Positions 26,167 to 35,116 are shown, numbered from the stretch's first letter. The stretch: DNA of 64,000 nt from Candidatus Dormiibacterota bacterium (GCA_003139695.1 PLJM01000006.1:62001-126000); one strand, 5' to 3'. Program-made: numbers and translations. Notes: generated from the sequence alone by a model not told the origin.

Positions 26167-27282
26167 CTAGCGTTGAAGGTCAAGGATGGCGGAGAGGCTT
26201 TCTAGGTCCGATCCGCCCACTGCCACCGGCAACCAGGACCTGCCGTCTTCCTCCCTGCTCAGCGCATCTAGCGCCTCAACGACCAAAGTCCATTGGCCAA
26301 CCTTCGCAACCCGATTTCGGGAAGTCCAGAGATCGATCGATGCACGACTTGGGTCCCTTCGGCTGACGCTATGGTAAACCCAGTCGACTGTGCCCGGAAT
26401 GGATTGTAGCGGAGGGGTTGAATTTGAGCCCGGAGTTCGTCGAAGCTTAATGACTTGGCAGCCGATGACCCATGTATCCCAGATGTCTCGATCGAATCTG
26501 TCTCGAGCATGACGTTCTGCAAGTCCGCGCACATTAGTGATTAAGACCAGATCAGAGGTTCTCCAATTCGGTAGCAGCGGAAGTCCGGAGGCGCGGAGTG
26601 CCTCGGCCTCAAACAGCGGCGTGTCATATGTCAGAACCTCCTCCTCGATGCTCACATCACCGATTCGCTCTGCCTCGTGGAGAATAGCCACACGATCCGT
26701 CAGGGCCATCGGACGTAGCAGTGGAGGGGGTAGCGAGAACGCGATCGTACCTCCGGGCCGGACCGCTCGCGTCGCCTGCCAGAGCCATAATTCCTCTTGT
26801 TCTGGATACCACGGCGCATCGAAAAAGACCGTTCCGAATTGATGCGATGCTCTAATGAGATGCGTTAGGTCAGTCGTTTGAAGTTGAATGCGATCGTGTA
26901 GACGACCCAGCCGCACCTCAACGAGTGGGTTGCGGTCGATCAGCACAACCGAGTGTCCAATTTCAGCGAGTGCTTTGGCGACGGTAGGTGCACCGAGGCA
27001 GAGAATCGGACTCGGGAGTTGAGACAGCTTCTCTGCGACGCTCTGGGCGCATATGCGACTGAAATACCACTCGTAGTCGAGGGGGTGAAGCTCCGGACAA
27101 GGCTGCTCGGAAAGCGCTCTAGCAACTCCTTGCGTCGGAACTGACAAACCCAATTCGGCGAGGCGATCCCGCACGAGCGAGGGAGACGCGCCGCGAGCGC
27201 TCCGTACGAACTCCTCTAGGGCCCGAGCGCCGTTTCTGGAGGCGCTAAGCAGTTGAGCGTCCACGGCGCTGAGATAGCCCAT
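26167..27282 (-). CDS. SAM-dependent methyltransferase-like protein with DAPW motif
   Basis: About 371 residues from ATG 27282 (a GTG six bases upstream has GAGG at good distance; a longer frame reaches 27387). Residues 1-95 are helical. A Rossmann core follows: ILCLGAPTVAKALAEIG, VVLIDRNP at the end of strand 2, QLQTTDLTH, then VFFDAPWYP, which resembles the DPPW motif IV of amino-methyltransferases, and RPGGTIAFSLPPPLLRP. The C-terminal 150 residues are unassigned. The target (adenine in nucleic acid, or a small amine) is not determined. It is the first gene of a pair with the metallophosphoesterase. Confidence 0.7.
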   Translation of the reverse strand: MGYLSAVDAQLLSASRNGARALEEFVRSARGASPSLVRDRLAELGLSVPTQGVARALSEQPCPELHPLDYEWYFSRICAQSVAEKLSQLPSPILCLGAPTVAKALAEIGHSVVLIDRNPLVEVRLGRLHDRIQLQTTDLTHLIRASHQFGTVFFDAPWYPEQEELWLWQATRAVRPGGTIAFSLPPPLLRPMALTDRVAILHEAERIGDVSIEEEVLTYDTPLFEAEALRASGLPLLPNWRTSDLVLITNVRGLAERHARDRFDRDIWDTWVIGCQVIKLRRTPGSNSTPPLQSIPGTVDWVYHSVSRRDPSRASIDLWTSRNRVAKVGQWTLVVEALDALSREEDGRSWLPVAVGGSDLESLSAILDLQR

Positions 27283-27888
27283 CGTCACGTCGACCTCGAG
27301 TTCTCCTGTTCGTATCGGATGGGGAGTCACGGCGCAATCGTACTCGGCCCTCACGCACTCCGAGCGTGGAGTAATTACCGCTACCAAAGGACAACAGTTC
27401 CGGATCCTTTCGAAGGCGATAGTTTGGCCCCGGAATGGGCCGGAACGCCAGCCGCGTCAAGCCCTCCGCATCGAGATAGTGGCCCAATCGGTTGAGCTGA
27501 GCCGACTGAGCGGCATTTTTTTAGAGTGGGTCAACGATCGAATCGGGCGACTATGCAGTCGAGGTGATGGTGTTTGAGCCGCTCAAGGCTAGCGATCCCC
27601 AAGCCCCGCCTCCACAAGGAGCGGGTGATCGTGCATACGCTCCACTGCGGTCGGTCTGTTCCGACCGACTGAGTCGATCGAGCGCCGCGAGCGTTAGCGG
27701 TAAGCGCCTCTTATCGCAAGCATCCACGCGCGGTGGTGGGGCGTACAGAACCGGCTTGCTCTCGGTCCGGAACGATTATTAGTCCGAGGCGCGAAGGGCT
27801 TTCACTTTGTCACGACTGCAAGCCTCCGCTCAGTAACCGCCGACGTGTGGAAGCCCAGCCAGTACGGCTGGACCATGCGCCCAGGCAA
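27283..27888. other. intergenic region, nothing recognised
   Basis: About 600 bases between two leftward units. Two short rightward frames (27564-27782, 27733-27978) have no domain, no ribosome site and skewed composition. It should contain the promoter of the methyltransferase-phosphoesterase pair. It may be a remnant of a deleted gene. Confidence 0.4.
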
Positions 27889-28584
27889 CTATTTAGATTT
27901 CTGGCTCGCTACAGTAGCGGCGGCCAACAACTCAAGGGTCGAATCGATGCCTCGAACCCGCGCAACCGCCGCTCTTAGGACGTCCTCTCCAAAAAAATTC
28001 AATAGTTTCAATCCAATCGCGTCAACCTTGGCATTGTCGGCTGCAGCGCTGTTCTTCACGCTTGCAATATCTGACGCGAGTTGGTTCTGATCCGCCGCGG
28101 ACAAGTTCTGTTGCGATGCCAAACAAACGAGTGGCAGGGAGACTTCGGTTACGGGCAGTGTCAAGCCATCCATGATTGGACCGACGATCTTAAGTCGTTG
28201 TTTTCCCAACCGACGGTCAATTGATCTGTCCGTCGCAGCTAAGAGAATCTGGATGAAACCAGCAGGCCCAATGCCAATCTCTTGATTCCCGACCTTAACG
28301 AAGAAGAGGGCGGTTCTGAATAGCGTCATCGCTGAAACGCCAGCAGCGAGCACACGCGTCCATTGGAGCTGGGTGTCGTCTGTGAGGCCGAACGTGACAG
28401 AGAATACCCACAACAGGGCGAGCGCGACTAGGCTGGCTGTACCGTTGAGAGCTACGTAGAGGAAGGCAGCCCAACTCCATAAGGCTTCGCGCGGATTATC
28501 GCGATACCTCGAGACAATCTCTGCTGCCCCGACTAGCGCACCAAGGACGAAAGCAACAGCGAGGTCGAGCGCGCCGGAAGCCAA
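27889..28584 (-). CDS. membrane protein, three predicted N-terminal helices
   Basis: 231 residues from TTG 28584. I do not recognise the family. The first 105 residues hold three hydrophobic segments (DLAVAFVLGALVGAAEIV, ALNGTASLVALALLWVFSV, VLAAGVSAMTLFRTALFFV). The remaining half is soluble, with a helical stretch (LSAADQNQLASDIASVKN) and a Leu/Ala-rich C-terminus. It begins four bases after the stop of the 28591-28926 gene, so the two form one operon. A membrane-anchored effector or sensor is imaginable, but nothing in the sequence proves it. Confidence 0.6.
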   Translation of the reverse strand: MASGALDLAVAFVLGALVGAAEIVSRYRDNPREALWSWAAFLYVALNGTASLVALALLWVFSVTFGLTDDTQLQWTRVLAAGVSAMTLFRTALFFVKVGNQEIGIGPAGFIQILLAATDRSIDRRLGKQRLKIVGPIMDGLTLPVTEVSLPLVCLASQQNLSAADQNQLASDIASVKNSAAADNAKVDAIGLKLLNFFGEDVLRAAVARVRGIDSTLELLAAATVASQKSK

Positions 28585-28590
28585 GCGCGG

Positions 28591-28926
28591 CTACGGAGCA
28601 GCGGCGGCGAGCTTGCTATCGAGAAGTACTTGAAGCTGTTGGGTCAGTTTGAATGTGACTTTGCCCTGGGCGTCGGTGGAGGCATCGACGGCTCCCATTT
28701 GCCCAAGGTCCTCGAGGGCACGCTGTAGCTGGTTAACTTCAAGGTGCGACTCGGCAAGGAGATGATCGATATCGAGAGGTCCAGACCCCACCAGAACCGA
28801 GACGACGGCCACTTGCCAAGCGCGACGCTCATCGGTTGTTGGCTCTGCGGGACGCGCTACAACTGCGGTACCCGGACTCAACCTTTCCAAAGTGGAAAGA
28901 AAGCTAGCGAAAGTATCTACTGCCAT
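28591..28926 (-). CDS. small hypothetical protein, possible winged helix
   Basis: 111 residues from ATG 28926. The central part (LDIDHLLAESHLEVNQLQRA, LEDLGQMGAVDASTDAQG) has the helix-turn-helix-wing pattern of small DNA-binding winged helices, and the sequence ends in a Leu/Ala-rich helix. It is the first gene of a leftward pair with the membrane protein and is divergent from the HTH-nuclease pair at 29110. DNA binding is inferred from pattern only. Confidence 0.5.
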   Translation of the reverse strand: MAVDTFASFLSTLERLSPGTAVVARPAEPTTDERRAWQVAVVSVLVGSGPLDIDHLLAESHLEVNQLQRALEDLGQMGAVDASTDAQGKVTFKLTQQLQVLLDSKLAAAAP

Positions 28927-29109
28927 GTCCTAATTACCTATACAACGCGGGAGGATACCAAATCGGATCGCGTTTGGGCCGAACGAGCTGGCCTGTACGG
29001 CTAAGAATACCAATCAGGACTCAATCATAGCCGATCGTGGGAACATGGGAGCCACGCCATTTTGCGACTTGGCTGGCCATGGCGCGCCGTTTGGCGCCAT
29101 AATAGGCCA

Positions 29110-29535
29110 ATGTCGGAGTGGATGACGAGTGATGAGGCGGCCGCCTACTTGAGGGTCGGCAGGCGCACGTTGGATCGATGGGTCTCCGAGTCTTTGGTGC
29201 GCGCTTACGAATTGCCGGTTCCCCGCGGGCGTCGCTTTAAAAGGCAGGATCTGGACGAACTCTTGGTTCAACCCACTCTCGGGCTGGCAGATCTCCAGCC
29301 ACGAATGGCCGAAGTCGCAGTGTTCAACGGCGGCAACCATGAGTTTCAGGAAATCGCGGTGATGGTTCGAGACGCCTCCGTGAACCTCGGTCAGTGGCCG
29401 CGGCAGATCGTCGAGCGATCGTTAGCGAGGGCTGAGGCTTCAAATTCTGCCAAAACGTTCCGCGGGCGACTTATTCGTCAGGCGAGGATCGCCCTTCTGG
29501 ATTGGCTGGATCGCCGAGATTCTCGGTCTCAGTAA
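29110..29535 (+). CDS. excisionase/MerR-like helix-turn-helix protein
   Basis: About 141 residues from ATG 29110; the upstream extension to 29062 looks non-coding. The N-terminus is a HTH_17/excisionase domain (MTSDEAAAYLRVGRRTLDRW, then RGRRFKRQDLDELL). The C-terminal 80 residues are helical and basic without assignment. The stop TAA is immediately followed by the ATG of the nuclease gene, so both are translated together. Since no integrase is nearby, it is more likely the regulator or a DNA-targeting partner of the nuclease than a recombination directionality factor. Confidence 0.72.
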   Translation: MSEWMTSDEAAAYLRVGRRTLDRWVSESLVRAYELPVPRGRRFKRQDLDELLVQPTLGLADLQPRMAEVAVFNGGNHEFQEIAVMVRDASVNLGQWPRQIVERSLARAEASNSAKTFRGRLIRQARIALLDWLDRRDSRSQ

Positions 29536-31287
29536 ATGACACGCCCGCTTGTTTCGCTCGAGCTTCGCCGCTTCCGAGCATTTGAACGCTTCACTGTAAC
29601 GTTTGGCCCTACCGCAGTTCTAGTCGGACCTAACAATGCGGGCAAGAGCACTGTTGTGTCTGCCTTGAGGTCGGTTGCCTACATGGTGCGCACTGCCAAA
29701 CGAATTCGACCAACGGGCAGAGGCTTTCGTGGTGAGCGGCGCGTCCTGAAATATGAGCTAGTAACAAGCCAGGTTGGCCTTTCTGAGGACAGCTTGCGAT
29801 GGGAGTCTCAAGACGCAGAGGTTTCGATTCGCGCCACCTTTGCTAATCGCTCACGGCTATACGCCATCTGGCCTGCGGAAGACGTCGGCGACCCTTACTT
29901 CTTTGTGCAAGGCCCGGACGGACACGCCTATCGCGACATTCCCGAGATCCGGGAGAAGCTCCCCGTAGTCGGGGTGCTGCCAAACCTGTCCCCGGTCGAA
30001 CAACGTGAAGACTTGCTTGATGCGGATTACATCCGCTCTAACTTAGGAAGCCGGCGATCCAGCCTGCACTTTAGAAACCAACTCTTGTTGCTGGCCCGAG
30101 GCGATCTTCCCGGCTTGGATTGGGACGGGTGGACGGCTTTTTTGAGGACATGGCTTCCAGAGATCCAGCTCCGGCCGCCGGAAAGCTCGGAGGGTGGGGT
30201 CGATGTCTATTACCGGGAGGAGCCGAGACCCAGCTGGAAGGAACTCGTCTGGGCGGGTGACGGCTTCCAGGTGTATATGCAAAACCTGTTTCACCTTTAC
30301 CGACTCCGGGGCTCCGATGTAATTGTGCTCGATGAACCCGACGTCTACCTTCACGCTGATTTGCAGCGCAGACTGACACAGGTCGCTGGTAACTCCAACG
30401 CTCAGGTTGTCGTCGCCACGCACTCAACGGAGGTGATCGCAGAAGCCGGAACATCCGCGATCGTTTGGATGGATAGAACTCGCAGCCGTGCTTACCGAGC
30501 CCCCGACGACGAGTCGCTCGATGCGCTAGCGGGGCAGCTCGGCTCGCAGTTTAATCTTCGGCTGGCTAAGGTTCTCAGGGCACGCCACACCCTATTTGTG
30601 GAGGGGGCTGATGCAGGCTTTCTAAAGGACATCGCAAGGTTGATCGGAGCAACGGCTTTCGCGAATGAGGTGTACCTCGCAATTGTCCCGATCGAAGGCT
30701 GGAGCAACCAATTTCGGCCGGAGGCTTTTGGTTGGGTCAACGACAAGTTACTTAAGGGATCCATGAGCGCAACGCTTCTTCTTGACCGCGACTACCATGC
30801 CGATCCGCACGTCGAACAGATCAAACAGCATTTCGAAAAGGCAAAGCTTGGCTGTCACGTTTGGCTGCGCAAAGAAATCGAGAGCTACTTCCTCCATGCC
30901 GGGGCAATGGCGCGAGCCGGAACCGCAAGCGAGGAATTAATGACTCAGATCTTAGCCACCACGACCGAGCGAATGTATGAGGACGTGCTCTTCCAGTTTG
31001 TTGCCGCCGCAAAACAGGACCAGCCAGAAAATCGCCACGTGGCTGACTCAACCATCGCAAAGCGATTCATACCTTGGCTTCGTAAGCTGTGGACAGACCC
31101 GACGCAACGACTGTATCGATGTCCTGCGAAGGAAGTGCTCTCGGCAGTCAATCAGGAACTGGCCGCATCCGGCCACAAAACGCTGACCTTCAGCGCGATC
31201 ATCCGGAGACTCCGACCACAAGAAGTGCCCGACGAAATGAGCAATATTATTCGGTCGATCAACCGTCGGCTGATGCGCACCCCGTAG
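29536..31287 (+). CDS. OLD-family ATPase with TOPRIM nuclease domain
   Basis: Protein of 583 residues. Walker A is GPNNAGKST at 31-39; Walker B is DVIVLDEPDVYLH near 260; the H-loop is in VVATHSTE. A TOPRIM domain follows: LFVEGADAGF near 352 gives the Glu, and LLDRDYH near 416 gives the DxD. This is the layout of overcoming-lysogenization-defect nucleases such as GajA and the toxin-like parts of several antiphage systems. The long C-terminal part (residues 440-583) is helical and unassigned. With the HTH protein it forms a two-gene unit, most likely defence-related (inference from family). Confidence 0.82.
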   Translation: MTRPLVSLELRRFRAFERFTVTFGPTAVLVGPNNAGKSTVVSALRSVAYMVRTAKRIRPTGRGFRGERRVLKYELVTSQVGLSEDSLRWESQDAEVSIRATFANRSRLYAIWPAEDVGDPYFFVQGPDGHAYRDIPEIREKLPVVGVLPNLSPVEQREDLLDADYIRSNLGSRRSSLHFRNQLLLLARGDLPGLDWDGWTAFLRTWLPEIQLRPPESSEGGVDVYYREEPRPSWKELVWAGDGFQVYMQNLFHLYRLRGSDVIVLDEPDVYLHADLQRRLTQVAGNSNAQVVVATHSTEVIAEAGTSAIVWMDRTRSRAYRAPDDESLDALAGQLGSQFNLRLAKVLRARHTLFVEGADAGFLKDIARLIGATAFANEVYLAIVPIEGWSNQFRPEAFGWVNDKLLKGSMSATLLLDRDYHADPHVEQIKQHFEKAKLGCHVWLRKEIESYFLHAGAMARAGTASEELMTQILATTTERMYEDVLFQFVAAAKQDQPENRHVADSTIAKRFIPWLRKLWTDPTQRLYRCPAKEVLSAVNQELAASGHKTLTFSAIIRRLRPQEVPDEMSNIIRSINRRLMRTP

Positions 31288-31748
31288 GCGGACATATAAG
31301 GGGCGGCCGAACCCGCAATATCTCCTTGAGTCCAGGCCGCAACGAGGGCACCGAGCGCAGTTGCCTTGAGCACCCCGATCCAGCATCCGAATTGGCCGCA
31401 AGCTCCGCCGGGAGGTCGAGTCACTGCAGGTTGTCGACGGCATCCTGCACGTATGCGCCGGCCTGCCCGGCGCCTTATCTTGCCACCTCCGCCAGGAGGT
31501 CAAAAGGGACCACTTCGGTCCACCGTAATTAAGCCAGTACCGGGGATCAAATCGAGGCGCATCGTCCCACAGGTCTGAAGTCCATGAGTCGAAGTCATGG
31601 AAATGGATGAGATCGGATATGGGAATTGAGGATGGACGACCGCCTCAGATGAAGCTAAACCAGTAGTCGTTAGAGAAGGGCCCCAGAAAGGAGGGCGCCC
31701 GGGCTCGCGGGAACAGTCGGCGAAGCCGGACGGGAGGGAGAAAGCCGG
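31288..31748. other. intergenic region between accessory zone and mobile element
   Basis: About 460 bases without a convincing gene. A leftward frame at 31500-31835 overlaps the next gene and has no domain. This is a plausible place for the left boundary of the tRNA-Asn element, but I could not find a copy of the tRNA-Asn 3' end here. Confidence 0.4.
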
Positions 31749-32882
31749 ATGCGGCGAACGATTGCGATCGTGGTCGGCGCGATACTCCTGCTCGCGCTCG
31801 TCGCGTTTGCGGTCGGTCGCCTGGTGTCGCCGCATGATGTCCCGGCCGTCGTTGCCGCATCCAAGCCGGCGACATGTGCTGATGCCTATCGCGTGCTCAA
31901 GTTCACTCCATCGGAGATCAGTGCCGCCAACCCGGTCTGCCTCACCCAGTCGTTAAAGCTGAGCGGCGAAGTCACCGGTCAGGTCGCCGAGGCTTATACC
32001 GTCGCTCAGGACAGCGCCTCGCCGACCGCAATGTGCGGCGAGCCCAAGCGTTGGACCTCCTTCCCACAAGCACTGCTGGCGTTGGACGCTGGCGGCAAGG
32101 CCTATCGCCTGCGGATATCAGCACCGGGCAGTTCCGAGCACCAGCCGGTGACCATCAGCAACGTAGCCGACGTCGTCGAGCTTGCCTCGATCTCGGATCC
32201 CAGTCTGCATTGGCACCTGGGAACCGGCAAGGTGACGCTGGACGCCGACGGCGTTACCGGCACGCTCGACGTCAACGTTCTGCAGGACGTCGGCGGCGCA
32301 GTGCCGGTTCACATCACTGGCCAGTGGGCATGCGGTGCGCCCCTGCCCCTGCCGACGTCCGCATCAGGCGCTGCGCCCTGCGCCAGCTTCTACGCCATCA
32401 ACCATCTGACGGCTACCGACGTGGCCAGGATGAAAGCGCACGCCTGTCACGCCCAAGACCTGAGCCTAGCCGGCGATGTCAACGCCCATCTGGACCACGC
32501 GGTAACCGACACCGTGGACCCCCAGTTCGGACCCGGTGGTGACAATTTCTGTGCCGGCGGAACTGAGGCGTATGAGGCGACTCTCAAATTCTCGATCGGG
32601 GACGAGAGCTTCCTGCTCAACCTGGGCGCCAGCCGGTACCCCGCGGTGACGCCCGGCCTGTACTCGGCCGTGTCCGGAACCTCGATCGGGGCGATGTTGT
32701 TCTTGGGTAGCGCCGACCCGTCGACGCACGGGGACTTCGTCACCGATAACAAGGTCTTCTGGACCGGCACCAGCGGAACCTTTAGCCTCGCGCGGGATAT
32801 GAAGTCAGGCACCGTCGACGCCACCGTCAGCAGTTCTGGAAGCACAGTTCGGATCAAGGGCAGCTGGCGCTGCGCCGCCTGA
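31749..32882 (+). CDS. membrane-anchored extracytoplasmic protein with internal duplication
   Basis: Protein of 377 residues. An N-terminal helix (IAIVVGAILLLALVAFAVG) anchors it, and the rest should face outward. It contains two similar halves: PATCADAYRVLKFTPSEIS...LKLSGEV near residue 40, and APCASFYAINHLTATDVAR...LSLAGDV near residue 213, each with conserved Cys pairs and ending in a W-x-C motif (GQWACG, GSWRCA). The family is not recognised. It is eight bases upstream of the SARP-like membrane protein and is probably its extracellular partner; a role in cell-surface sensing is inference. Confidence 0.65.
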   Translation: MRRTIAIVVGAILLLALVAFAVGRLVSPHDVPAVVAASKPATCADAYRVLKFTPSEISAANPVCLTQSLKLSGEVTGQVAEAYTVAQDSASPTAMCGEPKRWTSFPQALLALDAGGKAYRLRISAPGSSEHQPVTISNVADVVELASISDPSLHWHLGTGKVTLDADGVTGTLDVNVLQDVGGAVPVHITGQWACGAPLPLPTSASGAAPCASFYAINHLTATDVARMKAHACHAQDLSLAGDVNAHLDHAVTDTVDPQFGPGGDNFCAGGTEAYEATLKFSIGDESFLLNLGASRYPAVTPGLYSAVSGTSIGAMLFLGSADPSTHGDFVTDNKVFWTGTSGTFSLARDMKSGTVDATVSSSGSTVRIKGSWRCAA

Positions 32883-32890
32883 GCTAAGGC

Positions 32891-34357
32891 TTGTTGACCC
32901 GCCGCGCAACCGCGATGGTGTACGGCGCCTCGATCCTCGTCCTGGTTGTCGGCATCAGCATCACCGCCGCCTTCGCGGTCGGCGTCCGGATCGCCTACGG
33001 CGACGGCATTAACCCCGTTCTCGGAAGCCAGGTCGAGCGCGACTTCCTAAGCGACCAGGAGGCCACTGCCAGAGCCCTGACGAATAGTGATTCGAGCGCC
33101 CTCAGCAGGCGGCTGACCGGCAATGCATTGGTGGACGTGAGCCAGCAGATCAGCTACCAATCGAAGGCCGGATCGACGCCGAGCGTCACCTTCCAGCCGT
33201 CATCGGTGACGATCGTGCGCGCCTCCGACCCGGTCGATGCGAGCTTGGTCATCGAAGTCCGAGAGGACGGCACCAAGTCGATCACGACGGCGGGCGGCGC
33301 CAACGCCGCTCCGAGCCAGCAGACGGTCAGTTTCCATGGCGACTTCTGGATGCGCCAGGACAGCTCCGGCCGCTACCTGATCGCCGACCAGAACATCCAG
33401 AACCAGCCCGCGTCGAACCTGCCGGCCTTGGCTTTGATCGCCGTTGCTCTGGCTTGGGTAGCGCTCGCGGCGACTCTGTACCGGCGTGTGCGCTCTGGCT
33501 CGGTCCCAGCTCTGGTTGCGCCCGGCCGGCCGTCGACAGTCGGCGCCTCGGACGCTTCGCCACCTGCTGAGGAGCCGCTGGCTGCAGATCCCGAGCCAGC
33601 GCCCCAAGTCCTGATCCGTACCTTCGGCGGGCTTCACCTACAGCAGGACGGCCAGGAATGGACGTCCGCCTTGAAAGCGCGGTCGGTCACCGCCTTCATC
33701 TGGCTGCGTCTTCTAATTGCGGCGATTCGCGACCCCAACGCACGCCCATCGAGAGATGAGCTCGGCCGCCAGGCCAGGCCCGGAACCGACCGCGAGACCC
33801 AGCTCAAGCTGATGCGCAACGTCACCTCCCAGGGCATCCCCGAGCTGCCGCCCGCTCTACGCGACCGGATCTTGATCGAGCCAAAGGTCATGACCTTCAA
33901 GCTCGACGGTTGCGAGGTCGACGCGATCAAACTCCTCAGGGTCAACGCCGAGTGCGCCGGTCGGAGTGTGCTGGCGCCTGCTCAGGTGGCGCGGGCGCGG
34001 CGGGCGGTCGATGCATCGGCGGGTGTCTTTCTACCTGAGTTCGAATCGGTCGAAGACTTCGCCACCGACCACCATCCAACTTGCACAGATGTGATTCGCG
34101 AGCTTCGCGAACTGCTGACTTCCAAGCGCCTGGAACTGATCCTTGTACTCGCCGACTCGTACTCGGCAACCAATCGCCCGGCCGAGGCGATCGCGATCCT
34201 GGAGCCAGCGTTCCAGGAGCAGCCCGAGCGCGACGACCTACGAGCCCGCCTCGCCGCCGCCTACAGCAGCGCTGGACGTGGCGCCGAAGCCGCGGCACTA
34301 GAGGTCAGACCCAGCCCGAGTTCCATTGTTGACGCTGTTGCGGGACGGGCGATTTAG
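32891..34357 (+). CDS. membrane-anchored SARP/BTAD-like regulator
   Basis: Protein of 488 residues from TTG 32891 (ATG at 32915 is an alternative). TM1 is at 9-32, an extracytoplasmic domain spans 35-170, and TM2 lies near 178-197 (LPALALIAVALAWVALAA). The cytoplasmic part starts IRTFGGLHLQQDGQEW, the opening of a SARP-type winged-helix domain (FGGL-x(6)-G), continues with LKARSVTAFIWLRLL, and ends in helices of BTAD/TPR type (LELILVLADSYSATNRPAEA). SARPs are normally soluble activators. Here the domain order suggests transmission of an outside signal to gene expression in the element. Confidence 0.7.
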   Translation: MLTRRATAMVYGASILVLVVGISITAAFAVGVRIAYGDGINPVLGSQVERDFLSDQEATARALTNSDSSALSRRLTGNALVDVSQQISYQSKAGSTPSVTFQPSSVTIVRASDPVDASLVIEVREDGTKSITTAGGANAAPSQQTVSFHGDFWMRQDSSGRYLIADQNIQNQPASNLPALALIAVALAWVALAATLYRRVRSGSVPALVAPGRPSTVGASDASPPAEEPLAADPEPAPQVLIRTFGGLHLQQDGQEWTSALKARSVTAFIWLRLLIAAIRDPNARPSRDELGRQARPGTDRETQLKLMRNVTSQGIPELPPALRDRILIEPKVMTFKLDGCEVDAIKLLRVNAECAGRSVLAPAQVARARRAVDASAGVFLPEFESVEDFATDHHPTCTDVIRELRELLTSKRLELILVLADSYSATNRPAEAIAILEPAFQEQPERDDLRARLAAAYSSAGRGAEAAALEVRPSPSSIVDAVAGRAI

Positions 34358-34398
34358 GCCCACTTCCGACCGCAGCACCGGGCCCCTGCTGAGATCAG

Positions 34399-34440
34399 AA
34401 GTCGCAGATAAGTCGGCATAAGTCGCAGATAAGTCGCTAG
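34399..34440 (+). repeat. 21-bp tandem repeat with AAGTCG boxes at 10-11 base spacing
   Basis: Two copies of a 21-base unit (34399-34419 and 34420-34440) that begin with the same 17 bases. Each unit contains AAGTCG twice, and a fifth AAGTC begins at 34441. Box spacing is 11, 10, 11 and 10 bases, so all boxes lie on one face of the helix. It lies about 85 bases before the sigma-like gene that opens the transfer operon: an operator, oriT or replication-iteron function is possible. Confidence 0.7.
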
Positions 34441-34525
34441 AAGTCTTCCTTTTTCGGCCGCCTCGATACAGATAAGAGAAGTAGAGGGCGACGCGCCCAG
34501 CGAAATCTCAAATCGAGGAGAAGCC

Positions 34526-35116
34526 ATGGAACCCATCAGCGACAAAACCGCAACGACGACGGCGGGGCCGGATCAGCCGGAACTCAGCTGGACCGCCCTC
34601 CTGGAGGCCTACCGCGTCGGCCCGAAAGAAAAATGGTCCGGGGTACTGGTCGAGCGGCTGGGACCCTGGCTGGCCAGCGCTCGCCAGAGGCTGTTCGCCG
34701 TCCCGCCCTACCTCGACGACGAGGACGTCGCCCAGGAGCTGGTGTTTGTGGTGCTCCGCATCGCCGCGCGCTGGCGACCCCGATGCGAGGACCGCTGGGT
34801 GCCGCGAAAGCTGGTCGAGGCCGCCGAGGACCGGGTGCGCGCCTGGCTTTGTCGCGAACGATCCTCGCAAACCGATGAGCTCACGGATGAACTCAGGGCG
34901 TCCGAAGTGCCTGAACCTGAGCTGGTGCTGGACACCCCAATTGGCAAGGCGTCGGTAGAAGATCTGCGCCTGATCTACCGGGTCAAGGTACTCGGCGAGC
35001 CGATCTCCGCGTTGGCGCAGCGAGCAGGTATCTCCCCCCGTCAAATGCGCCACCGGGTGAAAGAAGCACGTGAGCGAGCTCGAGCCGCCGTCAGTGCAGC
35101 CGGCGACAGACCTTGA
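34526..35116 (+). CDS. sigma-70-like/HTH regulator of the transfer operon
   Basis: 196 residues with GAGGAGA ahead of the ATG. The middle part (LDDEDVAQELVFVVLRIAAR) resembles sigma region 2.2, and the C-terminus (IYRVKVLGEPISALAQRAG, then ISPRQMRHRVKEARERARAA) is a region-4-like HTH. Region 2.4 and 3 features are weak, so it may be a divergent sigma factor or a DNA-binding regulator. It is the first gene of a run reaching the integrase in which most neighbours overlap by one to four bases. The phased repeats just upstream are its likely target or regulatory site. Confidence 0.65.
   Translation: MEPISDKTATTTAGPDQPELSWTALLEAYRVGPKEKWSGVLVERLGPWLASARQRLFAVPPYLDDEDVAQELVFVVLRIAARWRPRCEDRWVPRKLVEAAEDRVRAWLCRERSSQTDELTDELRASEVPEPELVLDTPIGKASVEDLRLIYRVKVLGEPISALAQRAGISPRQMRHRVKEARERARAAVSAAGDRP

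Noticed and set aside
31500..31835. 111-codon leftward frame in the gap before the mobile element
   Set aside because: Overlaps the start of the 31749 gene, Arg/Ser-rich, no domain or ribosome site.
34399..34445. CRISPR array
   Set aside because: Units are 21 bases, contiguous and without unique spacers; no cas genes. A tandem operator/iteron repeat fits better.
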